Below, in pieces: positions 34,925-43,725 of a stretch of DNA of 64,000 nt (position 1 is the stretch's first letter; each line of letters opens with the position of its first letter). The DNA is taken from positions 372,001-436,000 of the forward strand of contig NZ_LQOL01000052.1 of NCBI RefSeq assembly GCF_002101555.1, read 5' to 3'. A program made the position numbers and the translations under genes. The DNA is from Mycolicibacterium canariasense. Lineage in GTDB: Bacteria; Actinomycetota; Actinomycetes; Mycobacteriales; Mycobacteriaceae. The notes under the pieces were generated by a model. The model ran no database searches, was not told the DNA's origin, and was given only the letters and a program-made list of their open reading frames with translations.

Positions 34925-35415
34925 CTCCCGGCGCCGCGGCCGTCCTGGCCGCGTTCTGCTTGTTGGGGGGACTGGCCACCGGCTGTTCGTCGGCCGCCGC
35001 CGCGGATCTGCGCGCCGGCGACTGCCTGAAGGTCGGTGGACCGGCCGACCGCCCGGAGGCCATCAAGGCGCAGTGCGGTAGTCCGGAGTCCAATTACAAG
35101 GTCGTCGCGACCGTCGCCACCGGTGACGACTGCCCGACCGACGTCGACTCGTACTACTCCATGCACAGCGCCTTCGGTGACGTGGGCAGCACCGTCTGCA
35201 TGGATATCGACTGGGTGGTCGGGGGCTGCATGAGCATCGACCCGGACCACGGTCGTGACCCCGTGCGCGTCGACTGCGGCGACACCGGTCAGCCGCACCG
35301 GCAGCGGGCGACGCAGATCCTGCAGGACGTGGTCGATGCCGACCAGTGCGCCAGTGGGCTGGGGTACCCGTATGACCAACGACAGTTCACCGTGTGCGTC
35401 GAGGACGTCGCCTGA
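34921..35415 (+). CDS. lppU: Lipoprotein LppU-like, start codon uncertain
   Basis: The mature protein (from Cys in GLATGCSSAAAADLRAGDCLKVGG) matches the position and character of LppU (Rv2784c), with several Cys, WVVGGCMSIDPDHGRDPVRVDC, and ASGLGYPYDQRQFTVCVEDVA at the end. The lipobox is LATGC. No ATG, GTG or TTG occurs in frame between the stop near 34708 and a TTG at 34960, which would leave only eight residues before the Cys. A CTG at 34921, overlapping the rpsO stop, gives a plausible hydrophobic signal. Function unknown; the protein is predicted to be lipid-anchored outside the membrane. Confidence 0.7.
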   Translation: MTPGAAAVLAAFCLLGGLATGCSSAAAADLRAGDCLKVGGPADRPEAIKAQCGSPESNYKVVATVATGDDCPTDVDSYYSMHSAFGDVGSTVCMDIDWVVGGCMSIDPDHGRDPVRVDCGDTGQPHRQRATQILQDVVDADQCASGLGYPYDQRQFTVCVEDVA

Positions 35416-35455
35416 CGGAGGCGACAAGGTCGCGGTGTAGCATGGGGATGTTTTA

Positions 35456-35581
35456 GGCCACGTGGCCTTGACACTTTGGTGCGGTTCGCGCGTGTGAAGC
35501 GCGCACCGTTCCTGCGCGTCACGCATCGTCCGAGGGATCGGGCGGTCTTCGGTAGTGGCTGCCGGGAGTTCGGCTCCCGGC
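35456..35581 (+). promoter_or_regulatory. Structured leader upstream of pnp
   Basis: The 265-base gap before pnp holds GGCCACGTGGCC (35456-35467), immediately followed by TTGACA (35468-35473). A GC-rich hairpin follows at 35478-35507 (CGCGC/GCGCG inner stem), then a perfect 8-bp stem GCCGGGAG/CTCCCGGC at 35561-35581 with loop TTCGG. No obvious -10 follows the TTGACA. The hairpins could be targets of pnp autoregulation. No gene was found in the gap. Confidence 0.45.
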
Positions 35582-35680
35582 CGCTTCGATCGACGGCCGT
35601 AGCCGCATCCAGGACGGGAATCTGTTGCGCTAGACGTGCGAAACAGTTGAATACCCGACAGAGAGGCTGTACGGACACTT

Positions 35681-37933
35681 ATGTCTGCAGTTGAAACCGA
35701 CGAAGGCGTCTTCGAATCGACCGCCGTCATCGACAACGGGAGCTTCGGCACCCGCACCATCCGCTTCGAGACCGGCCGGTTGGCCCGGCAGGCCGCCGGC
35801 TCCGTCGTCGCCTACCTCGACGACGAGACCATGCTGCTCAGCGCCACCACCGCCAGCAAGACCCCGAAGGATCACTTCGACTTCTTCCCGCTCACCATCG
35901 ACGTCGAGGAGCGGATGTACGCGGCGGGCCGCATCCCCGGTTCGTTCTTCCGTCGTGAGGGCCGCCCGTCCACCGACGCGATCCTGACCTGCCGGCTGAT
36001 CGACCGGCCGCTGCGTCCCACGTTCGTCAGCGGCCTGCGTAACGAGATCCAGGTCGTGGTCACCGTGCTGAGCCTGGATCCCAAGGATCTGTACGACGTG
36101 CTGGCCATCAACGCCGCGTCGGCGTCCACGCAGATCGCGGGTCTGCCGTTCTCCGGTCCGGTCGGCGGCGTGCGCGTCGCGCTGATTGAGGGCCAGTGGG
36201 TGGCGTTCCCCACCGTCGAGCAGCTGGAGAAGGCCGTCTTCGACATGGTCGTCGCCGGCCGGGTGGTCGGCACCGGTGACAGTGCCGACGTCGCGATCAT
36301 GATGGTCGAGGCCGAGGCCACCGACAATGTCATCGAACTGATCAACGGTGGCGCCGGTGCGCCGACGGAGGCCGTGGTGGCCGAGGGCCTGGAGGCCGCC
36401 AAGCCGTTCATCGCCACGCTGTGCAAGGCGCAGGAAGAGCTGCACGCCGCCGCGGGCAAGGAAACCGCCGACTACCCGGTGTTCCCGGACTACGCGGACG
36501 ACGCCTTCGATGCCGTGGCCGCGGTGGCCACCGACGCGCTGGCCGAGGCGCTGTCGATCGCGGGCAAGGCCGAACGCGATGCCCGCACCGACGAGATCAA
36601 GGGCGAGGTGCTCGAGCGTCTGGGCGAGACGTTCGCCGGTCGCGAGAAGGAGATCGGTGCCGCCTACCGCGCGTTGACCAAAAAGCTTGTGCGCCAGCGC
36701 ATCCTGACCGATCACTTCCGCATCGACGGCCGTGGCATCACCGACATCCGGGCGCTGAGCGCCGAGGTCGCCGTCATTCCGCGGGCCCACGGCAGCGCCC
36801 TGTTCGAGCGCGGCGAGACCCAGATCATGGGTGTCACCACGCTGGACATGGTCAAGATGGCCCAGCAGATCGACTCGCTGGGACCGGAGACCACCAAGCG
36901 CTACATGCACCACTACAACTTCCCGCCGTTCTCGACCGGTGAGACCGGCCGCGTCGGCTCGCCCAAGCGCCGCGAGATCGGCCACGGCGCGCTGGCCGAG
37001 CGTGCGCTGATGCCGGTGCTGCCGTCGGTCGAGGAGTTCCCGTACGCCATCCGCCAGGTGTCGGAAGCGTTGGGCTCCAACGGGTCCACCTCGATGGGTT
37101 CGGTGTGTGCCTCGACCCTGTCGCTGTTGAACGCCGGTGTGCCGCTGAAGGCACCGGTGGCCGGTATCGCCATGGGTCTGGTGTCCGACGAGGTGAACGG
37201 GGAGACCCGTTACGTCGCCCTCACCGACATCCTGGGCGCCGAGGACGCGTTCGGCGACATGGACTTCAAGGTCGCCGGTACCAAGGACTTCGTCACCGCG
37301 CTGCAGCTGGACACCAAGCTGGACGGTATCCCGTCCCAGGTGCTGGCCGGTGCGCTGAGCCAGGCCAAGGATGCGCGCACCACCATCCTCGAGGTGATGG
37401 CCGAGGCCATCGACGAGCCCGACGAGATGAGCCCGTACGCGCCGCGGATCACCACCATCAAGGTGCCGGTCGACAAGATCGGCGAGGTGATCGGGCCCAA
37501 GGGCAAGATGATCAACTCGATCACCGAGGAGACCGGCGCCTCGATCTCCATCGAGGACGACGGCACCGTGTTCGTGGGCGCCAGCAACGGTGAGGCGGCG
37601 CAGGCGGCGATCGACAAGATCAACGCCATCGCCAATCCGCAGTTGCCCAAGGTCGGCGAGCGGTTCCTCGGCACGGTCGTCAAGACCACCGATTTCGGAG
37701 CGTTCGTGTCGCTGCTGCCGGGCCGCGACGGGCTGGTGCACATCAGCAAGCTGGGCCGGGGCAAGCGCATCGCCAAGGTCGAGGACGTCGTCAAGGTCGG
37801 CGACAAGCTGCGCGTCGAGATCGCCGATATCGACAACCGCGGCAAGATCTCGCTGGTCCTGGTCGCCGAGGAGGGCGAGACTGCCGAAGCTCCCGCTGAC
37901 GCTCCTGCAGATGCCGCGACCGCTGACGCGTAG
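35681..37933 (+). CDS. pnp: Polynucleotide phosphorylase
   Basis: PNPase (GpsI) is a phosphate-dependent 3'-5' exoribonuclease. Two RNase PH domains are present (first ending near residue 230, second from about 335 with IDGRGITDIRALSAEV and FERGETQIMGVTTL). They are separated by the helical domain, then KH (KVPVDKIGEVIGPKGKMI) and S1 (GERFLGTVVKTTDFGAFVSLLPG) domains. The Ala/Asp-rich tail is unconserved. The 750-residue length is normal. The SD (GAGAGG) is about 12 bases from the ATG, rather distant. RNase J is encoded at 61094, so two main RNA-decay enzymes lie in this window. Confidence 0.97.
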   Translation: MSAVETDEGVFESTAVIDNGSFGTRTIRFETGRLARQAAGSVVAYLDDETMLLSATTASKTPKDHFDFFPLTIDVEERMYAAGRIPGSFFRREGRPSTDAILTCRLIDRPLRPTFVSGLRNEIQVVVTVLSLDPKDLYDVLAINAASASTQIAGLPFSGPVGGVRVALIEGQWVAFPTVEQLEKAVFDMVVAGRVVGTGDSADVAIMMVEAEATDNVIELINGGAGAPTEAVVAEGLEAAKPFIATLCKAQEELHAAAGKETADYPVFPDYADDAFDAVAAVATDALAEALSIAGKAERDARTDEIKGEVLERLGETFAGREKEIGAAYRALTKKLVRQRILTDHFRIDGRGITDIRALSAEVAVIPRAHGSALFERGETQIMGVTTLDMVKMAQQIDSLGPETTKRYMHHYNFPPFSTGETGRVGSPKRREIGHGALAERALMPVLPSVEEFPYAIRQVSEALGSNGSTSMGSVCASTLSLLNAGVPLKAPVAGIAMGLVSDEVNGETRYVALTDILGAEDAFGDMDFKVAGTKDFVTALQLDTKLDGIPSQVLAGALSQAKDARTTILEVMAEAIDEPDEMSPYAPRITTIKVPVDKIGEVIGPKGKMINSITEETGASISIEDDGTVFVGASNGEAAQAAIDKINAIANPQLPKVGERFLGTVVKTTDFGAFVSLLPGRDGLVHISKLGRGKRIAKVEDVVKVGDKLRVEIADIDNRGKISLVLVAEEGETAEAPADAPADAATADA

Positions 37934-37983
37934 TCCACGGGCCGCATTCGTCAACGCGGCTCGAACCTCGCCGCTTGATCGTC

Positions 37984-39315
37984 ATGCCACCTAAACCGGC
38001 GTTGCGCCGCGGATCCGGCGGCGCGGACACCTCCGAGGCAGTGCGGGCCACCACGCTGCCCGGAGGGTTGCGGGTGGTCACCGAGTACATCCCGTCCGTG
38101 CACTCCGCATCGGTCGGGGTGTGGGTCGGTGTCGGATCCCGTGACGAGGGGCCGTCGGTGGCCGGCGCCGCGCATTTCCTGGAGCATCTGCTGTTCAAGT
38201 CGACGCCGACGCGCTCGGCGGTCGACATCGCGCAGTCGGTGGACGCGGTGGGCGGCGAGCTCAACGCGTTCACCGCGCGCGAGCACACCTGCTACTACGC
38301 GCACGTGCTGGACACCGACGTGGAACTCGCGGTTGACCTGGTCGCCGATGTGGTGCTGCGCGGCCGCTGTGCCGTCGAGGACGTCGAGGTGGAACGCGAT
38401 GTGGTGCTCGAAGAGATCGCCATGCGCGACGACGATCCCGAGGACACCCTCGGGGATGTGTTCCTGTCCGCCATGTTCGGTGATCACCCGGTCGGCCGTC
38501 CGGTGATCGGCAGCACGGAATCCATCGAGGCGATGACCCGTGCCCAGCTGCACTCCTTCCACGTCCGCCGGTACACACCCGAGCGCATGGTGCTCGCGGT
38601 CGCCGGCAACATCGATCACAAGCACGTGGTCGCGCTGGCCCGGGAGTACTTCGGCCCGCACCTGGTTTCCGGGCGCGGCCCGCTGCCGCACCGCAAGGGC
38701 ACCGGTCGCGTTCCCGGGCAGCCAGGGCTGCTGGTGGTCAACCGCGACTCGGAGCAAAGCCATGTGCTGGCCGGCGTGCGGACGCCCGGACGGTACTGGG
38801 AACACCGCTGGGCGCTGTCGGTGCTCAACAACGCGCTCGGCGGTGGACTGAGTTCCCGTCTGTTCCAACAGATCCGGGAGACCAGGGGGCTGGCGTACTC
38901 GGTCTACTCGACCATCGACATGTTCTCCGACGCCGGTGCGCTGTCGGTGTACGCCGCGTGCCTGCCGGAGCGTTTCGACGAGGTGGTGCGGCTGGCCACC
39001 GATGTGCTGGCCGAGGTGGCTCGCGACGGCATCACCGAGGCCGAATGCCGCATCGCCAAAGGCTCGCTTCGCGGCGGATTGGTGCTGGGCCTGGAGGATT
39101 CGGGCTCGCGCATGCACCGGATGGGTCGCAGTGAACTCAACTACGGAGCTCACCGCACCATCGCCGAGACGCTGGCGCAGATCGACGCGGTGACCCTCGA
39201 CGAGGTCAACGCGGTGGCGCGCAAGCTGCTCGCCAGACCACTGGGTGCCGCCGTGCTGGGGCCGCACAAGTCGAAACGCTCACTGCCGCAACGTCTCCGA
39301 CAGATCACGGGCTGA
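37984..39315 (+). CDS. pepR: M16-family zinc metalloprotease (PepR-like)
   Basis: This insulinase-family peptidase corresponds to Rv2782c. The inverted zinc motif HFLEH (HxxEH) is near residues 62-66, and the third ligand Glu lies in the DVEVERDVVLEEIAMRDD region. The C-terminal half is the inactive M16 domain. It has 443 residues from the ATG at 37984 (a TTG three codons earlier is possible). It follows pnp by 50 bases and is probably co-transcribed. Confidence 0.93.
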   Translation: MPPKPALRRGSGGADTSEAVRATTLPGGLRVVTEYIPSVHSASVGVWVGVGSRDEGPSVAGAAHFLEHLLFKSTPTRSAVDIAQSVDAVGGELNAFTAREHTCYYAHVLDTDVELAVDLVADVVLRGRCAVEDVEVERDVVLEEIAMRDDDPEDTLGDVFLSAMFGDHPVGRPVIGSTESIEAMTRAQLHSFHVRRYTPERMVLAVAGNIDHKHVVALAREYFGPHLVSGRGPLPHRKGTGRVPGQPGLLVVNRDSEQSHVLAGVRTPGRYWEHRWALSVLNNALGGGLSSRLFQQIRETRGLAYSVYSTIDMFSDAGALSVYAACLPERFDEVVRLATDVLAEVARDGITEAECRIAKGSLRGGLVLGLEDSGSRMHRMGRSELNYGAHRTIAETLAQIDAVTLDEVNAVARKLLARPLGAAVLGPHKSKRSLPQRLRQITG

Positions 39316-39319
39316 CCGG

Positions 39320-39325
39320 TAGAGT
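39320..39325 (+). promoter_or_regulatory. -10 box for the beta-lactamase gene
   Basis: TAGAGT ends 7 bases before the ATG at 39333, allowing leaderless transcription separate from pepR. Confidence 0.4.
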
Positions 39326-39332
39326 CGGGGGC

Positions 39333-40226
39333 ATGCGACTGTCCCGACGTAGCGCCCTCATCGGTGGCCTGACCTTCGCCGCGGCCGTCTGCACCACGGC
39401 ACAGGTGCACGCCGACCCCGGATCCCCGCTCGACCAACGGATCGGCGCCTTGGAACGCCGGCATAACGCGGTGGTCGGCTTGTCGGCGGTCAACCTGGAC
39501 GGGCCGGGCGCGGTGTCGCATCGCGCCGACGAGTCCTTCGCCATGTGTTCGACGTTCAAGGCTTACGCCGCGGGCCGGATATTGCAGGGCGTGAGCCGCG
39601 GTGAATTCTCCCTCGACGCAACCGAATTCGTCGATCCGGCTGCGGTGGTCGCGAACTCGCCGCGGACCGGGCCGCGAGCGGGCACCGAGATGACGCTTGC
39701 GGACCTGTGCCAGGCGGCGCTGCAGGTCAGCGACAACACGGCGGCGAATCTGCTGCTGAAGCGGCTCGGCGGTCCGCCGGCGATCACCGCGTACGCGCGC
39801 AGCATCGGGGACGAGCGGACCCGGCTGGACCGTTGGGAGACCGAGCTGAACTCGGCGATTCCCGGCGACCTCCGTGACACCAGCACGCCGGCGGCACTGG
39901 CCGGCGGGTATCGCGCGCTGCTGGCCGGGGATGCGCTGGCCCCGCCGCAACGGTCGTTGCTGGAGCAGTGGATGCGGGCGAACGAGACATCGAGCATGCG
40001 GGCCGGGCTGCCGCAGGGGTGGACCACGGCGGACAAGACCGGCGGCGGCGATTACGGCAGCACCAATGATGTCGGCATCGCCTATGGACCCGACGGCCGG
40101 CGGGTGCTGCTGGCGATCATGACGCGCTCGGCCGCCGACGATCCGAAGGCCGACGCGTTGCGACCGCTGATCGGCGAGCTCGCCACCCTCGTGTTGCCCT
40201 ACCTGCTGGACCCGAACCACCCGTGA
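39333..40226 (+). CDS. Class A beta-lactamase, Tat-exported
   Basis: This enzyme hydrolyses beta-lactams outside the cytoplasmic membrane. The signal MRLSRRSALIGGLTFAAAVC has a twin-arginine motif, so export by Tat is expected. The active-site motifs are complete: STFK at 73-76, SDN at 133-135, ETELN at 169-173 (general-base Glu) and KTGGG from 235. The length is 297 residues. The M. smegmatis chromosomal beta-lactamase lies at the same place (between pepR and ald), so this is its probable orthologue. No regulator of the BlaI type is adjacent. Confidence 0.95.
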   Translation: MRLSRRSALIGGLTFAAAVCTTAQVHADPGSPLDQRIGALERRHNAVVGLSAVNLDGPGAVSHRADESFAMCSTFKAYAAGRILQGVSRGEFSLDATEFVDPAAVVANSPRTGPRAGTEMTLADLCQAALQVSDNTAANLLLKRLGGPPAITAYARSIGDERTRLDRWETELNSAIPGDLRDTSTPAALAGGYRALLAGDALAPPQRSLLEQWMRANETSSMRAGLPQGWTTADKTGGGDYGSTNDVGIAYGPDGRRVLLAIMTRSAADDPKADALRPLIGELATLVLPYLLDPNHP

Positions 40227-40233
40227 TGACACG

Positions 40234-40266
40234 CGTCGCCCGGCCGGAAGATCCAGCCGGGCGACG
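40234..40266. terminator. Bidirectional terminator between beta-lactamase and ald
   Basis: A perfect 11-bp stem CGTCGCCCGGC / GCCGGGCGACG with an 11-base loop lies between convergent genes, 8 bases after the beta-lactamase stop. There is no T-tract, as is usual for mycobacterial terminators. Confidence 0.7.
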
Positions 40267-40280
40267 GTAGGGGTGAAACG

Positions 40281-41396
40281 TCAGGCCAGCACGGCCGCCG
40301 GGTCGGTGAACGGCAGGCCGAGGTCGTTGGCGACGTGCTCGTTGAGCAGCGCGCCCTCGTGGGTCGAGAGTCCCTTGGCCAGCGCGGCGTCCGCGGCGCA
40401 CGCGGCCTGCCAGCCCTTGTCGGCGAGCTTGAGCACGTACGGCATGGTGGCGTTGGTCAACGCGTAGGTCGACGTCCGCGGCACCGCGCCCGGCATGTTG
40501 GCCACGCAGTAGAACACCGTGTCGTGCACCGCGAAGGTCGGGTCGTCATGGGTGGTGGGCCGGGAATCCTCGAAGCAGCCACCCTGGTCGATCGCGATGT
40601 CGACCAGAACCGCGCCGGATTTCATCTGGGCGACAGTCGCATTGGTGACCAGCTTGGGAGCCTTCGCGCCGGGCACCAGGACCGCGCCGATCACCAGGTC
40701 GGCCTGCTTGACCGCATCTTCGAGATCCAGGCTCGAGGAGTAGCGGGTCTCGATGGCGCCGCCGTACTCGGCGTCGATCTTGCGCAGGGTGTTGACGTTG
40801 AGGTCGAACACGGTGACGTGCGCGCCCATACCCCAGGCCACGGCGGCCGCGTTGTCGCCGGCCATACCGCCGCCGATGACGACGACCTTGGCCGGGGCGA
40901 CACCGGGCACACCGCCCATCAGCACACCGCGACCGCCCTGGGTGCGCATCAGGTGGTAGGCGCCGACCTGGGCGGCCAGCCGGCCCGCGACCTCGCTCAT
41001 GGGGGCCAGCAGGGGCAGGGCATTGTCGGCGGTCTGGACGGTCTCGTACGCGATCGAGGTGGTACCCGAGGCCAGCAGCGCATCGGTGCACGGTCGGGAC
41101 GCCGCCAGGTGCAGGTAGGTGAACAGGGTCTGGCCCTTGCGCAGGCGCGAGTATTCGGCCTCGATGGGCTCCTTGACCTTGAGCAGCAGGTCGGCCTCGG
41201 CCCACACCTCGTCGGCGGTGGCGGCGATCTGGGCGCCGACGGCCTTGTAGTCGCTGTCCGACAGCGCCGAGCCCTCGCCGGCGCCGGCCTGGATGACGAC
41301 CTCGTGGCCACGGCGGGTCAGTTCGGCCACGCCGGCCGGGGTGATGGCGACGCGGAACTCGTTGTTCTTGATCTCGGTCGGGATGCCGACGCGCAT
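40281..41396 (-). CDS. ald: Alanine dehydrogenase
   Basis: Ald interconverts L-alanine and pyruvate with NAD and ammonia. MRVGIPTEIKNNEFRVAITPAGV at the start and the NAD-binding VVVIGGGMAGDNAAAVAWGMGA (about residue 170) are diagnostic. The catalytic Lys and His lie in LLLKVKEP and LFTYLHLA. The ATG at 41396 yields the canonical 371 residues; the frame extends uselessly to 41510. It is divergent from the Lrp-type regulator gene. Confidence 0.96.
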   Translation of the reverse strand: MRVGIPTEIKNNEFRVAITPAGVAELTRRGHEVVIQAGAGEGSALSDSDYKAVGAQIAATADEVWAEADLLLKVKEPIEAEYSRLRKGQTLFTYLHLAASRPCTDALLASGTTSIAYETVQTADNALPLLAPMSEVAGRLAAQVGAYHLMRTQGGRGVLMGGVPGVAPAKVVVIGGGMAGDNAAAVAWGMGAHVTVFDLNVNTLRKIDAEYGGAIETRYSSSLDLEDAVKQADLVIGAVLVPGAKAPKLVTNATVAQMKSGAVLVDIAIDQGGCFEDSRPTTHDDPTFAVHDTVFYCVANMPGAVPRTSTYALTNATMPYVLKLADKGWQAACAADAALAKGLSTHEGALLNEHVANDLGLPFTDPAAVLA

Positions 41397-41494
41397 TTCA
41401 TGCTCCTGTGGGGACCGGTGGTTTCTGCGTATCAGTGTGAAGAACCTTCGCCCTGGAGGCAATGACCTTGATGTTAATTCGCTAGACTCCTGCC
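41397..41494. promoter_or_regulatory. ald-aldR divergent control region
   Basis: The 98-base gap holds the regulator's TAGACT -10 box (41483-41488, 6 bases before its ATG). In relatives, AldR binds this region to activate ald in the presence of alanine. I could not resolve individual AldR boxes by eye. Confidence 0.5.
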
Positions 41495-42010
41495 ATGCGT
41501 GAACAATCAACGCCCGCGCGCGTGCGTCTGGCTCCCGGGCCGAAGGATGTTCGACCCGCCGAGCTCGACGACATCGACCGGCGGATGCTGCTGGCCCTGC
41601 ACGCCGATGCCCGCATCTCCAACAGCGCGCTGGCCGAGACCGTCGGCATCGCCCCCTCCACCTGCCACGGCCGGCTGCGCCGCCTGCAGGAGATCGGGGT
41701 GATCCGTGGCTTCTACACCGATATCGATCCGGCGGCGGTGGGGCTGACCATGCAGGCCATGATCTCGGTGAGCCTGCAATCGAACGCGCGCGGACGCATC
41801 CGCGACTTCATCGCCCAGATCCGTAAGCGGCCTCAGGTGATGGACGTGTACTTCCTGGCCGGCGGCGACGACTTCATCCTGCATGTCGCCGCCCGCGACA
41901 CCGAGGACCTGCGGTCGTTCGTGGTCGAGAACCTCAACGCCGACGCCGACGTGGCCGGTACGCAGACCTCGCTGATCTTCGAGCATCTGCGCGGTGCCTC
42001 GCCGCTTTAG
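41495..42010 (+). CDS. aldR: Lrp/AsnC-family regulator of ald
   Basis: This 171-residue Lrp/AsnC protein has the N-terminal helix-turn-helix LDDIDRRMLLALHADARISNSALAETVGIAPSTCHGRLRRL and a C-terminal RAM ligand domain with VMDVYFLAGGDDFILHV. It corresponds to Rv2779c/AldR, known to regulate alanine dehydrogenase. The stop overlaps the convergent epimerase gene by 4 bases. Confidence 0.93.
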   Translation: MREQSTPARVRLAPGPKDVRPAELDDIDRRMLLALHADARISNSALAETVGIAPSTCHGRLRRLQEIGVIRGFYTDIDPAAVGLTMQAMISVSLQSNARGRIRDFIAQIRKRPQVMDVYFLAGGDDFILHVAARDTEDLRSFVVENLNADADVAGTQTSLIFEHLRGASPL

Positions 42011-42909
42011 CGCGACACCAACTCCGGGTGGAACGCGGCCACCATCCGGCGGATACCGTCGCGCCAGTCCACCGCGGTATCGCCGACCAGTCCATGCATC
42101 AGCGTCGTATCGGTGGGGCCGCCGCGCAGGGCCTGCTCGCTCACCTCGAACACCGGCTCGGTGCCGATGAGTTCGCCGATGAAGGTGCACCACTGCTGCA
42201 GGCTCACCGTCTGATCGCCACACCAGTTGACCGTCGTCGCCGGCACCGACGCGGCGGCGAGCATCCCCGGCAGCATCGCGAGGATGTCGTCCTGGTGGAT
42301 GGGGTTGTAGTAGGCGGGCCCGCCGGGCGGAACCGGGATCGGGACGCCCGCACGCATCATCTCCATGTGGTAGAACGGCCAGCCCCCGTTGTCGCCGTAG
42401 GGCACGTTGAGCCGGGCGATCACCGTCGGCACCCCGAGCGCGCGGGACATGGTCCGCGCCACGACCTCACCGGCGATCTTGGAGATGGAATACGTCGGCA
42501 GCATCGACTTGTGGTTGTCACCGAGCGCGGTCGACTCGGTGCGCGGATCATCGTCGGGCGGGTCGTAGACGGCGGCCGACGAACAGTGCAGGAATGCCTT
42601 CGCATCGGCACAGTGCGCCATCAGCAGCCCCACCGATTCGGCGTTGGCCGCCAGATCTTTGTCCCAGCGTCCGCTCTTGGCGACCGCCAGATTGAGGACG
42701 TAGTCGAAATCGGCGGGCACACCGCTGAAGTCGCCGGCGGCCAGATTGGCCGGTACGCAGCGAATCCCGGCCCGTTCCAGATTGTCTCGGGCCGCGGCGT
42801 CGGTGAACCTGGCGATGCCCCACACTTCGTTCTCGGCGGCCAGTGATATCGCCAGCGGTGCGGCGACCTGTCCGGTCGGTCCGCTGATGAGGATCTTCGC
42901 GCCATGCAT
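42007..42909 (-). CDS. NAD-dependent epimerase/dehydratase (extended SDR)
   Basis: The 300-residue extended SDR begins with the nucleotide motif ILISGPTGQVAAPLA (GxxGxxA) and has the catalytic YSISK (Tyr and Lys) near residue 145. LNVPYGDNGGWPFY is the substrate-loop region. The family modifies nucleotide sugars or related compounds; the substrate is unknown. It lies 9 bases upstream of the META lipoprotein stop and reads in the same direction. Confidence 0.82.
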   Translation of the reverse strand: MHGAKILISGPTGQVAAPLAISLAAENEVWGIARFTDAAARDNLERAGIRCVPANLAAGDFSGVPADFDYVLNLAVAKSGRWDKDLAANAESVGLLMAHCADAKAFLHCSSAAVYDPPDDDPRTESTALGDNHKSMLPTYSISKIAGEVVARTMSRALGVPTVIARLNVPYGDNGGWPFYHMEMMRAGVPIPVPPGGPAYYNPIHQDDILAMLPGMLAAASVPATTVNWCGDQTVSLQQWCTFIGELIGTEPVFEVSEQALRGGPTDTTLMHGLVGDTAVDWRDGIRRMVAAFHPELVSR

Positions 42910-42918
42910 GGCGAGATG

Positions 42919-43689
42919 CTACTCGGCGCGCAGCACCAATCCGTTGCCTTCGGCGCCGGTCAGTGTCAGGCGATCGGCATCGACCGACGCCGTGACCGAA
43001 CCGGTGAGCACCCGCAGGATCGACCGTTCGATGTCACCGACCTCGCCGGCACACGCCGGGCCGCTGCGGTTCAGCGGCCCGAAGGTTGCGGTGTCACCGG
43101 TGACGTCGACGCGACCATAGAAGGTGTTGCATCCGGTCCACCCGGTGACCGTCCGGTCGGGACGAAAGGTCAGTCCGGGCTTGGACTGTTCCAGCGCCAC
43201 CGATGTCATGGCGGCCTGCCCGGTGATCAGGGTGTCCACCCGCCAACTGGTGCCGATCAGCGGACGGTCCGGGTCCACCACCGACCTGTCACGCAGCGTC
43301 ACCGTCGTCGCCGGGCCGTGCAGCGTGAGGGTGTCCCCGGACAGCGCCCACGACGGCTGCGCCTGGAACAACCGGTCCACCCAGGCGTCGGCGTCGCCGA
43401 CCGGCGGCGGGCAGGCCATCATCGTGGTGGCCAGCTGTGTGACCACCCGGCCGTCGCCGAGATCGACGGGGCCGGATCCGTGATTGCAGCCGGCGAACGT
43501 GCGGATCTGCCCGCCGGCGAAGGTCACGGTGAGTGGCGCGCCGCCGGGAATCTGCTCGCCGGCCACCGCCACCGAGACGAAGGTCCGGCCGTCCAGCTCG
43601 TCGCCCACCTCTGCCGCGGCGGTGCCCGAACAGCCGGCCGCGGCCAGCGCGGCCACCGTGATCGGCAGGGCGGCGGGGTGCAGGCGCAT
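42919..43689 (-). CDS. META-domain (HslJ-like) lipoprotein, two repeats
   Basis: The ATG at 43689 gives 256 residues with the signal MRLHPAALPITVAALAAAG and lipobox AAGC. Two META/DUF306 domains follow: one with FAGGQIRTFAGCNHGSGPV and MMACPPP, the other with GTSWRVDTL and GWTGCNTFYGRV. Each has the conserved Gly-Cys-Asn. The META domain is linked to heat or antibiotic stress in E. coli HslJ. The protein is predicted to be anchored on the outer face of the membrane. Confidence 0.85.
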   Translation of the reverse strand: MRLHPAALPITVAALAAAGCSGTAAAEVGDELDGRTFVSVAVAGEQIPGGAPLTVTFAGGQIRTFAGCNHGSGPVDLGDGRVVTQLATTMMACPPPVGDADAWVDRLFQAQPSWALSGDTLTLHGPATTVTLRDRSVVDPDRPLIGTSWRVDTLITGQAAMTSVALEQSKPGLTFRPDRTVTGWTGCNTFYGRVDVTGDTATFGPLNRSGPACAGEVGDIERSILRVLTGSVTASVDADRLTLTGAEGNGLVLRAE

Positions 43690-43713
43690 GGTTCCACGGT
43701 ACGGGCACCGCAG

Positions 43714-43719
43714 TAGGCT
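43714..43719 (+). promoter_or_regulatory. -10 box for leaderless dapB
   Basis: TAGGCT ends 6 bases before the ATG at 43726 in the 36-base divergent gap. Confidence 0.45.
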
Positions 43720-43725
43720 GCCCCC

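Noticed and set aside
35468..35496. Complete promoter at TTGACA before pnp
   Set aside because: The -35 is perfect, but no TANNNT box lies 16-19 bases downstream, so only the element is noted within the leader region.
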